Assembly (NCBI GenBank): GCA_029834535.1 | Contig: JAQMWT010000615.1 | Coordinates: 1 to 62,384 of the forward strand | Direction of reading: 5' to 3' | DNA from: Chrysophaeum taylorii | Taxonomy: Eukaryota > Sar > Pelagophyceae > Pelagomonadales > Pelagomonadaceae | DNA length: 62,384 bases | In this document: one piece after another, positions 50,900 to 59,097 of the stretch | How the letters are laid out: every line of letters begins with the position of its first letter | How positions within the stretch are numbered: position 1 is the stretch's first letter | Made by a program: the position numbers and the translations under genes | Notes under the pieces: model-generated | Databases searched by the model: none | The model's input: the letters and a program-made list of their open reading frames with translations, nothing else | What the model was told of the DNA's origin: nothing

Positions 50900-51350
50900 C
50901 ACTTTTTCTCCTGTTTCATATGCTACTGCTGCGGCTGCTGCGGCTTCCATATGGCTGGTGCTTCTGTTTCTTCTACTCTCGCCGTGGCCGAGAACATCGC
51001 GCCGCCACCCCTGCTTGGGGGGTGGTGACCTTCCGTCTGTCTTCGAAGAGGGAGAGGACCCTCGTCTACCTTCCCTCGAGGGAGAGAGCCCTCGTCTGCC
51101 GTTCTTCTCGAGGGAGAGAACCCTGGTCTGCCTGCCTGCCTGCCTGCCTGCCTTCTCGAGGGAGGACCTTGGCGCTTGCAGGCCGTACGAACGACGGAGG
51201 TGCGCAGGAAAGAGAGAGAGAGGGAGAGACCAAGATACCATCTTGAGTAACCGACCGACCGACCGACCGACCGACCGACGGGTTCTGTGTAATTTTAAGT
51301 CCGTTGTATTTGATGCTTGATCTTATTAACGGCAGAAAAGACGCATCGAT
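50900..51350. repeat. Intergenic with imperfect tandem repeats and microsatellites
   Basis: Three or so imperfect ~40-bp units at about 51050-51175 carry CTCGAGGGAGAG and a CCCTSGTCTGCC core. Within the block is (CTGC)n (51127-51152), then (GA)n at ~51210-51230, and (CCGA)n at ~51249-51280. Confidence 0.75.
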
Positions 51351-52538
51351 ATGTTGTGGATCCGGATCCTCCTTTTTTGCACGGGGGCGCGCGCGTTCCA
51401 GTCGCCGAAGACGCCATTTCAACCTCCCAAGCGATGGTGTTTGACACGAATATCGATGAAGACCGCGGTTGTCGGCGACGAAAACCACAACGACAAGGGT
51501 TTGGTGGTGGGCTTCGTCCAGGATCGTGCTGCCGGTCTGGCAGTCGCCGGCGCGATCGGTATGGTCAGCGAGACGGCTGCCCGTCTCGCGCCGATAAGTC
51601 TCTCTCCACTTCTCTACGCGACCGCGTTTGGCATCGCCATTGGCAACGCGCTCCGGCTCTTCGATCCCGAGATGAAGGCCATCGCGCCCGCCGCGGTCGG
51701 CATGGACTTCGCGAAGCGGCGACTGTTGCGCGCGGGCATTATACTTTATGGCGCCAAAGTTACTTTTGCGAAGATCCTTGGCATCGGGCTGCCGGGGCTT
51801 CTTACCGTTTTGTACGCCGTTGGTTCGACGCTGGGGATTGGGTTCGCCCTCGGACGCTTCCTCGGCCTCAGCGAGGGCCTCACGACGCTCATTGCCACGG
51901 GCTCGGCCATATGTGGCTGTTCTGCCGTCGCTGCAACCCAGCCCATCATCAACGCCGAAGCGCACGAGGTCGCCGCCGCCGTCGGCGTCGTCGTCCTTTG
52001 TGGCACCTGCGCGATGTTCTTGTACCCGGCCCTCTTCGAGGTCGTGCCCGCGCTCGCTAACAATCCGAGGCTGATGGGGATTTACACTGGAGCTACAGTT
52101 CACGAATTAGCAGGCGTTGTGGCTGCTGGAAACGCCATGGGTGTCGAGGTCGCCAGCACATCGGTCATCACGAAGCTGGTGCGCGTGTTTCTACTCGAGC
52201 CCTGGATCATAGCCCTCTTTTACCTCGGGATTGGAAGTGGGACCAAGCACGCTGCCTCCCAAGGTAAGAGGGGCAAGGGCGTGCCTTGGTTTGCCTTCGG
52301 CTTCCTGGGAGTCGCCACCGTCAACTCCATCTGGGGCATCGCGCCCTCGATTCAAAGACTCTTTACGGTGCTTAGCGCGTGCTTCCTCGCCTCCGCAATG
52401 GCCGCGCTTGGAATCGACACAGATCTTGTCAAGGTCAAGTCGCTTGGATGGAAGCCTATTGCTCTCGCGTTTGCGTTATGGGCCAATTTACTTGGCGTTG
52501 GCTTTCTTGTGGCACGAGTTTTGGTCGGTTCGCTCTGA
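51351..52538 (+). CDS. YeiH-family membrane transporter (bacterial-type), probably plastid-targeted
   Basis: 395 aa from the ATG at 51351. About ten hydrophobic helices. The family's typical segments are present: Arg-Arg-Leu-Leu-Arg-Ala-Gly-Ile-Ile-Leu-Tyr-Gly, Ile-Ala-Thr-Gly-Ser-Ala-Ile-Cys-Gly-Cys-Ser-Ala-Val-Ala-Ala, Thr-Gly-Ala-Thr-Val-His-Glu-Leu-Ala, and a C-terminal Leu-Gly-Trp-Lys-Pro. The family (UPF0324/YeiH) is bacterial; members are proposed sulphate or related anion exporters. The N-terminus Met-Leu-Trp-Ile-Arg-Ile-Leu-Leu-Phe-Cys-Thr-Gly-Ala-Arg-Ala-Phe is a signal peptide ending in Ala-Phe, followed by Pro/Lys-rich sequence, so plastid-membrane location is inferred. Substrate unknown. 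Confidence 0.85.
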   Translation: MLWIRILLFCTGARAFQSPKTPFQPPKRWCLTRISMKTAVVGDENHNDKGLVVGFVQDRAAGLAVAGAIGMVSETAARLAPISLSPLLYATAFGIAIGNALRLFDPEMKAIAPAAVGMDFAKRRLLRAGIILYGAKVTFAKILGIGLPGLLTVLYAVGSTLGIGFALGRFLGLSEGLTTLIATGSAICGCSAVAATQPIINAEAHEVAAAVGVVVLCGTCAMFLYPALFEVVPALANNPRLMGIYTGATVHELAGVVAAGNAMGVEVASTSVITKLVRVFLLEPWIIALFYLGIGSGTKHAASQGKRGKGVPWFAFGFLGVATVNSIWGIAPSIQRLFTVLSACFLASAMAALGIDTDLVKVKSLGWKPIALAFALWANLLGVGFLVARVLVGSL

Positions 52539-53117
52539 CGCAGCAAGTCTCCCACTTTCAACCGCACGGGCGACCGTGCCATCTGGGATCGCCGCGCATG
52601 CGTCCGGTGCACCTCCACACAAACCTCGTGACATAAGATGATCCGCCACCTAGAGTCGTCGAGAGATCACGAAGGTGGAGCTGGGTACTCTCGTGGGGAT
52701 GCCTTGTGCATGTCTCTCATTCACGCTCTAGAACCCTCCAAAAAAGGGTGAAGCCTAGTCGTTTTTTCTGCAAGTAGTAAGCCCGCGTCCCTTTGGTGAT
52801 GTTCTACATCCATATTTATCACATTGGTGTATTGCTCGTGGCGTGTTGCTCGGGATCAACGAGTCGCCCCCGGCGGCCACTTTGTTACATCATTTCCTTT
52901 AGAGTCACACCTTATAATAAAACGATTTCTTCGGATTCTGTCGCAACCAACAGTGCACTCTTAATGTTTTCGACCGCGGTTGAATTTCTATTCGGCGGTA
53001 TTTGTAGTGACTACAGTTCCAAGTGTGTCACCTGGGATCCACCATCCCCTAGAAACCCTGCAGTAGAGAACGTTTCGAGCGCACTCCCTAGCACGGTACG
53101 TGGACTCGATAATGAGA
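52539..53117. other. Intergenic
   Basis: Downstream of both YeiH (plus strand) and the small minus-strand gene. A+T-richer from 52800. No supported gene. Confidence 0.5.
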
Positions 53118-53682
53118 TCATAATCTCTTTGGCCGGAACGGGACGGCAGAGAACGTGTCCTTCGGGTGCTTAAAGAGCGGGTGGTAGCCGAAATCCTGCT
53201 GAAGCATCTCGATGCCCTTCTCGTGGAAATTGCGGGCCTTGTCGTACTGTTTCTTTATACTTTCCGTGTTCTTGCCGTAGGTGGACTGGAAGGGCCCGAC
53301 GTCACCTGCGCACACTCTTACAAGTCGAGAGCAAGCATAAATCTCACGGTCGTAGTTCTCTGCCCACACTTTGTTGGCGTCGAGGCGCTGCGGGAACGGA
53401 TCTATGAAGCACGAAGACGACTCGATACCTTCTGGATTTCTTCCTTTTGAATTTGCAACTGCTTGATCTGACGTTCGTATTCAGCCATGCCCTTCTCGTC
53501 GGCCTTGATCTCTGTCGCTGTGCTTACGAGCACCACATTATGGACGCACCGCCGTCGAGCACCTCGAGCTTGATGCGAAGCGATTCGACGACGCCGACAA
53601 TCCCGCTCGCCGTCGAATTCTGTCGAGCCCTTATCGCAACACATCCCAGTCGCACCATCTTCTCGTATGTCTTGCTATTCAT
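53118..53682 (-). CDS. Small coiled-coil protein, multi-exon, divergent from IFT70
   Basis: Reading from the ATG at 53680-53682, five exons can be joined with introns of about 36, 38, 41 and 36 nt: 53656-53682, 53550-53619, 53429-53511, ~53323-53387, 53118-~53286. All introns are GT-AG, and two are multiples of three so the frame stays open without splicing. The product is roughly 140 aa. Order: Glu-Lys-Met-Asn-Ser-Thr-Ala-Ser-Gly-Ile-Val; a coiled coil (Lys-Gln-Leu-Gln-Ile-Gln-Lys-Glu-Glu-Ile); and a conserved-looking end, Gly-Ile-Glu-Met-Leu-Gln-Gln-Asp-Phe-Gly-Tyr-His-Pro-Leu-Phe-Lys and Phe-Arg-Pro-Lys-Arg-Leu. The family is not recognised. Sharing a ~170-bp promoter with IFT70 suggests a ciliary role, which is inference. 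Splice boundaries in exon 4 may be off by one base. Confidence 0.5.
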
Positions 53683-53852
53683 CGCGCGAGGTCCCAGTCG
53701 TCGTAGCAAAAGTCCTAGCGCGACAAAGATTTTTTTTTTTTTTTTTTTCGTCAAAAACAGCGGGTAAGACTAATATTTGTCCAGTACGTTTACTAACGCG
53801 GTGTTTGGAAAGCGAACCATTGCGATCGCCGTGAGCGCGAACGCTCGTCGCG
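53683..53852. promoter_or_regulatory. Putative bidirectional promoter with a T tract
   Basis: 170 bp between the divergent start codons of the small coiled-coil gene and IFT70. It contains a T run at about 53730-53749. No motif was recognised; function is inferred from the arrangement. Confidence 0.4.
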
Positions 53853-55831
53853 ATGGCGACCATGACTTCGAATGTGTACGGCGCGATTCGGCACGGCCGC
53901 TACGACGAGGCGGTGCGGCTCTTGAATTTGCAGAGACAGGTGCGCGTCGTGGGTGAAAACTGTTCCCAACAAGAACTTGATCACAGAGTTTTCCACGGTC
54001 GAGGGCTGCTTTGTCGTTGCTCGCGTTTTGCTATTATCACATGCAGGACTTCCGAAACGCGGCGCAGACGTACGAGGATTTGGTTATGGTCTGCCCCGAC
54101 GTTGAAGAGTACAAGCTATACTACGCGCAGGCGCTCTACAAGGCTGGGTCGTACCCCGAGGCGACGCGCGCCGTGCTTCGGGTTGAGTCGCCCCAATTTG
54201 CACAGCGGGTCATCACACTCCAAGCGGCGATCAAATACGAGCAGGACGAGCTGTCGGGGTGCAAGTCGCTTCTCGACCAGTGCCTCCAAGACGATCCCGA
54301 GACGGTGGTGAATCACGCCGCGATAGCTTTCAAGGAAGGAGAATACGACGAGGCGCGCGCGCGGTACGTCGAGGCAATGAACACGCTCGGGTACGAAGCC
54401 GACATCGCCTGCAACATCGCCTTGTGCTACTACAAACAGAAGCAGTACGCTCAGGCCCTCAAACAGCTAGCCGAGGTGATTGAACGCGGAGTGCGCGAGC
54501 ACCCCGAGCTCAGCGTGGGCTCGAACACGGACGGCATCGACGTGAGGAGCGTGGGAAACTCGACGGTTCTACTCGAGACGTGTTTGGTCGAGGCGTTTAA
54601 CTTGAAGTGTGCTGTCGAGTACCAGATGGGTAACATCGCGGCTGCGAAGGAGGCATTGTCGGACATGCCGCCGCGACAAGAAGAGGAACTCGACGCCGTT
54701 ACGCTCCACAACCTCGCGCTCGTCCACATGGACGAGAACCCGAGTGCGGGGTTCCGCAAGCTCAACTTTCTTCTCTCGCACCCGCCGTTTCCGCCGGAGA
54801 CCTTTGGGAACTTGTTGTTGTTCCACTGCAAGTATGGCTACAACGACCTCGCCGCCGATATTCTGGCCGAAAACCAGCACCTGACGTACAAGTTTCTCTC
54901 TGTCGAGCTGTTCGACTACCTCGACGCGACCATCTTGATCCACGCGTCCCCGGAAGAGGCGTATCGGAAATACGACGACCTTACAAACAAGCACATCGAA
55001 CAGTTGCGCAAGCTGACCAAGGCGATCCAGGACGCTCGCATCTCGCGCGACAACGACGCGATCAAACTATCACTCAAGGAATACGACGACGCCCTCGAGC
55101 GGTACATCCCGGTGCTCATGGCGCAAGCCAGAATCTACTGGGACAGAGATAATTATCCGATGGTCGAGCGCCTCTTCCGCCAGTCGGCCGAGTTCTGCTC
55201 GGAACACGAGGTCTGGAAGCTGAACGTCGCCCACGTTTTCTTCATGCAGGAGAACAAGTTCAAAGAGGCGATTCGGTATTACGATCCCATCGTCAAAAAG
55301 AAATCCGACGCCATCCTCGACGTCCCCGCAATCGTCCTCGCCAACCTCTGCGTCAGCTACATTATGACGTCGCAAAACGAGGAGGCCGAGGAACTCATGC
55401 GCAAGATCGAAAAGGAAGAAGAACGATTGGCCTATACCGAACCCGACCGTCAGTGTTACCACCTCTGCATCGTCAATCTCGTCATCGGGACGCTTTACTG
55501 TGCCAAGGGTAACTTCGAGTTTGGCATCTCGCGCATCATCAAATCGCTCGAGCCCTACGACAAGAAGCTCGGCCCCGACACCTGGTACTACTCGAAGCGT
55601 TGTTTCCTCGCCCTTGCCGAGTACATGTCAAAGCACATGCTCATCCTCAAGGACGCCTCGATTAACGAGATCATCACTTTCCTCGAGGCGTGCGAGACGA
55701 ACGGCCAGAAAATCACCACTGTCATCGAACCCACCGTCGACCCAGACGGTAATCATCCGGCGAACGAGACCCATAACGTCTCCTGGGAAGCCCGCCAACT
55801 CAAACGCATCTTTCTCAAATTGAGAGATTAG
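53853..55831 (+). CDS. IFT70: Intraflagellar transport protein IFT70 (TTC30)
   Basis: Two exons, 53853-53939 and 53987-55831, with a 47-nt intron, give 643 aa, close to the ~660 aa of TTC30/IFT70. Splicing restores the N-terminal TPR: Tyr-Gly-Ala-Ile-Arg-His-Gly-Arg-Tyr-Asp-Glu-Ala, then Ser-Phe-Pro-Arg-Ser-Arg-Ala-Ala-Leu-Ser-Leu-Leu-Ala-Phe-Cys-Tyr-Tyr-His, matching the family's Ser-Arg-Ala-x-Leu-Ser-Leu-Leu-Gly-Tyr-Cys-Tyr-Tyr. TPR helices fill the protein. IFT70 is an IFT-B subunit that wraps IFT52/IFT88 and is required for anterograde transport and tubulin glutamylation. The gene appears intact, so the organism likely builds flagella. Confidence 0.94.
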
Positions 55832-56705
55832 TAGGAGCAAACCACAGCGCGACTTACTAGCTAAACTAACTAACTAACTAACTTCAGACCTCTCCCGAGC
55901 ATGGGAGCCAGGCCGGACCGACAGGAGCCAGTCCGGAATCACGGGCCTGTAGACGAGGAGCGCCGAAGGTCGGTCGGCGGAGAGTGACCATCAAGCTTGT
56001 CGCCATGCGACGAGGAGACCGCGATGTGACTGACAACCAACTCGTCGATAACCTTCCGTCTTCGCCCCCCGGCCATACTAGCTAACTAACTAGCTAACTA
56101 GAGGAGGCCAGCCCAATGCACAAATGCATGGGGCGTACGTAGGCGTATTTATTTCAGTGCCGTGGCGCGTGGGAAACGGATAACGAAACAAAGTTGGCGA
56201 GGACTACGGACGATGTTCAGAGTCGAATCAAACCGCCGAAGCAAGTAGTAAGCATCACTTGCCGTCGTCTCCCGCCTGCCGCTACTCTCTATTCTTCTTT
56301 CCCCTCGCCCTCTTTGAGCTCACTTGCTCCCTTCTTCCTACCTTTGCCTCTGATGAGAATTTGCGTTCTTGCTTCATCCGTGTTCCCCTCTCTCTGCGCG
56401 CATATCCTTTGTATTCTTGGAGCTTCCTTGTTTCCTTGCGCTCATCCATTCTTGCTCTTTGAGCCTGGGAGTTGCAAACCATAATATCACTACACAGCGT
56501 AGTATTTTTTGCGGCTCCAGGGAACGACGTTGTCGACGTCATAAGCGCCGAACGTTTGTGTAGCTAGGCTGTATCGTCGTCGGCGGCGGCGGCCTTACCC
56601 CCCTCGAGAAGTACTATTGATCCGTTGAGACACGACGTAACGAACCACGAGTGAGACAGAGCGCAAGCAGAGAGAAGGCAATCAATCGATCGTGGCCGTG
56701 GCGTG
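55832..56705. other. Intergenic with (CTAA)n tracts and an R4-containing block
   Basis: (CTAA)n-like tracts lie at ~55858-55885 and ~56076-56102. A pyrimidine-rich block at 56270-56400 and the R4 motif at 56437-56471 resemble 47080-47370. ORFs in the block are low-complexity. Confidence 0.55.
56437..56471 (-). repeat. R4 hairpin motif, copy 3
   Basis: TTGCGCTCATCCATTCTTGC followed by TCTTTGAGCCTGGGAG. Matches 47337-47370 except for one base in the stem. Confidence 0.6.
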
Positions 56706-57320
56706 ATGATCGGGTGGGCAAAGCGACTGCGGAAGGAACTCCAGGAGGTGCGACAGCTGAGCGTGGAGGATGAGCCGGACATCTTTCTGCGGGTGCACGA
56801 GGATTCGCTTCTGGAGTGGCGTGCCTGGATCCGCGGACCGCATGACACGCCCTACGCTGATGGGGTCTTCGAGCTGGAAATTAAGGTCACGACCGAGTAT
56901 CCCTTGAGTCCGCCCACGGTGCGCTTCGCGACGCCCGTCTTCCACCCAAACGTCCACGGGGTGACCGGGGAGGTCTGCGTCGACATCCTCAAGTCGGAGT
57001 GGACGCCGGCTTGGACGCTCCTTGCCGCGTGCCGGGCCGTACGAGCCGTCCTGGAACACCCTAACGCTGACTCGCCCTTGAACTGCGACGCGGGAAATCT
57101 TATCAGGAGGGGCGCGCTCGAGGAGTTCGAGGATCTCGCCAGGACCGCCGTCGCCGAGCACGCGCTCCGCGAGATCCCGTCCAGCGGCGCGACCCCCTCG
57201 CCCGGGAGCGACAAGCCGCGACTTCGCGGGAAGCACCAGGGCTCGTGCTTTTACTGGCACTATCTCCTAGCCCTCTCGCCCATCTTCGGCGTCCTCATCA
57301 TGCAGGCCGTCAGCGGGTGA
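56706..57320 (+). CDS. PEX4: PEX4-like ubiquitin-conjugating enzyme with C-terminal transmembrane anchor
   Basis: 204 aa from the ATG at 56706; a GTG one codon upstream was ignored. The UBC fold (1-160) has the His-Pro-Asn triad, active-site Cys about residue 91 in Gly-Glu-Val-Cys-Val-Asp-Ile-Leu-Lys, and Trp-Thr-Pro-Ala-Trp-Thr-Leu. The sequence Phe-His-Pro-Asn-Val-His-x-x-Thr-Gly-Glu-x-Cys-x-Asp-Ile-Leu-Lys and the later Asp-Ser-Pro-Leu-Asn-Cys-Asp-x-Gly-Asn-Leu-x-Arg closely match plant PEX4 (UBC21), which mono-ubiquitinates the import receptor PEX5 for recycling. Unlike the known soluble PEX4, this one continues with a Ser/Pro linker and ends in a hydrophobic helix (about 182-202), a probable tail anchor. 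A UBE2J-type ER enzyme also has a tail anchor but lacks these active-site motifs. Confidence 0.8.
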   Translation: MIGWAKRLRKELQEVRQLSVEDEPDIFLRVHEDSLLEWRAWIRGPHDTPYADGVFELEIKVTTEYPLSPPTVRFATPVFHPNVHGVTGEVCVDILKSEWTPAWTLLAACRAVRAVLEHPNADSPLNCDAGNLIRRGALEEFEDLARTAVAEHALREIPSSGATPSPGSDKPRLRGKHQGSCFYWHYLLALSPIFGVLIMQAVSG

Positions 57321-57598
57321 CCCCAAACATTATTAGTACGCCTACGTGATGACCTGCCCGTTTCGAGCGGCGAGAGAAGAAATCTTATAAAGGCGCGCCA
57401 TTGCGCCGCCGTCGGCTCCCCGCGAAAAAAAAAAAAAAACCGAAACGAACGAACATGCTGTACCATCCACCGCCTCCGCGTTAGTTTGTAGATCCGACGC
57501 GAGTAAGAAGAAGAAGAAGAAGAAGCTAGAAGCTTGTACTCAACGCGGGAGGGACGCACGGCTGGCGTCTCCGGTGGGTTGTTTGTAGTCGCAGCAAC
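57321..57598. other. Intergenic between convergent genes
   Basis: Contains an A run (~57425-57439) and (AAG)n at ~57505-57523. No gene. Confidence 0.55.
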
Positions 57599-59070
57599 CT
57601 ATCGGCGTATCGCGTCGGCGACGGCGAGGGCCTGCTTGATGCCACGAACGTGGTGGACTCGGACGATGTCCGCGGTTGGTACGCAGCTGCGACGCGCGCG
57701 ATCAGAGTAGGACGGACGCGCGAGAAACTTACGCGCAGCAGGCGCCAGCGGTGCCCCAGTCGCGCCTACGAGGAGATGGTTCCCGCAGCGCGCACGATCG
57801 GGATCGGACCGGTCGGATACTGGCTCGGCGAGGAGGTGGCCAACGAAGCGCTTACGCGAGGGGCCGACGAGAAACGGAAAATCGTGGAGGCGCTTCCTGA
57901 GGTCGGCGAGGTGCCGGAGCAGGATGAGATTGTGGTCGTGGGTCTTGGCGAAGCCGATGCCCGGATCGAGGACGAGGCGCCAGGGTGCGATACCAGCTCT
58001 AGCCGCGCGTCCGAGGAACTCGTCGAGGTTTGTGGAAACGTCGTCGACCACGTCGTCGTAGAACGCAAGGCGTTCCATGGTCGTAGGGTCCCCACGCATG
58101 TGCATCGCGATGTAGGCGACCGGTAGGGCTGCCACGGTCGCGAGCATTTCCGGGTCGTGGAGGCCCGCGGAGACGTCGTTGACGATCCCGGCGCCGGCCT
58201 CGACGGCGAGCTTCGCGACGCGCGCGCGACGCGTGTCGACCGACACCGGCAGCCGCGGATGTCGGGTCTTTATGGCCTCCACGACCGGCAAGACTCTCCG
58301 GATCTCTTCGTCGACGTCGACGGGAGTCGCGCCGGGTCTCGTTGACTCGCCGCCGACGTCGACGACGTCGGCGCCGTCCGCGACCATACGATCCGCGCGC
58401 TCGACGAGGTCGCCGCGCCCGCCGTCGCTGAACGAGTCGGGGGTCGCGTTCAGGACGCCCATCACAAACGTCCGGCCCGCTCCCAAGGACTCGAGCCCAG
58501 CGACAAGCCGAACGCAGGTTGGCGAGGAGGTGCAAGCAACGTCGGCGACGGCGGCGTCGACCGCGACGCTCTCGGAAGCGCCGCCGAGTCGTCTGACGGT
58601 CTCGGCGAGCGGCACGAGAACCTGTTTTATAATGGAATGCTCGCGGGCCGTCCAAAAACTCACGAACTCGCGCTCGCGCGCGCGCGGGTGCGGCAGGGTG
58701 AGGGTCTCGGTCTCCGTCGCGACGTCGCCGTAGAAGAGGAGATCGAGATCGGCTTCGCGCGGTCCGTATCGCTCGCGTCGCACGCGGCCCAGCTCCGCCT
58801 CGATCGCCTTGAGTTCACGCAACACGCTTGCTGGCTCGAGAACAGTCCGCGCCGCGACCACACCGTTCATGAACCGCGGCTGCTCCGTCACGAGAGCCTG
58901 GTGAAAACAATCTCACTCAGTTATCACAACGACCGCACCGGGGCCGTGTCGTAGAGCGACGAGGTGGCCTCGATCGCGCCGACGCGCTTCGAGATCAACT
59001 GCCAGGCGCGGCTCAGGGTCTGGCACCGGTCGCCCACGTTTGACCCCATGCCAATGTAAACGCGAGCCAT
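57599..59070 (-). CDS. folK-folP: Bifunctional HPPK-DHPS (folate biosynthesis)
   Basis: Five exons with GT-AG introns of 41, 42, 44 and 46 nt: 58939-59070, 58664-58897, 57810-58621, 57733-57765 and 57599-57686, giving 432 aa. HPPK (1-~120) pyrophosphorylates 6-hydroxymethyl-dihydropterin: Val-Tyr-Ile-Gly-Met-Gly-Ser-Asn, Arg-Phe-Met-Asn-Gly, Gly-Pro-Arg-x-x-Asp-Leu-Asp (catalytic Asp pair). DHPS condenses it with p-aminobenzoate: Asn-Ala-Thr-Pro-Asp-Ser-Phe-Ser-Asp-Gly-Gly, Gly-Gly-Glu-Ser-Thr-Arg-Pro-Gly, Asn-Asp-Val-Ser-Ala-Gly, Asp-Pro-Gly-Ile-Gly-Phe, Gly-Pro-Ser-Arg-Lys, Arg-Val-His. Exon 4 is only 33 nt; it restores Arg-Asp-Trp-Gly-Thr-Ala-Gly-Ala-Cys. The 42-nt intron leaves the frame open. 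No clear targeting peptide on the ATG at 59068-59070. Confidence 0.9.
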
Positions 59071-59097
59071 GGCGGCACGAAAATCCTTGATACAAAG
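59071..59097. promoter_or_regulatory. 27-bp head-to-head gap
   Basis: Only 27 bp lie between the ATG of HPPK-DHPS (minus strand) and that of the oxygenase (plus strand). Either the 5' UTRs overlap or one annotated start is too far upstream. Confidence 0.4.

Noticed and set aside
53301..53322. A 16-nt intron (GTAAGAGTGTGCGCAG)
   Set aside because: Too short and it breaks the frame; a 36-nt GT-AG intron ending TTCCAG keeps the frame and the sequence pattern.
57690..57810. Read-through C-terminus of DHPS (Gly-Asn-His-Leu-Leu-Val-Gly-Ala-Thr) as coding
   Set aside because: It lacks the conserved Arg-Asp-Trp-Gly-Thr motif, which appears only when two short introns are removed.
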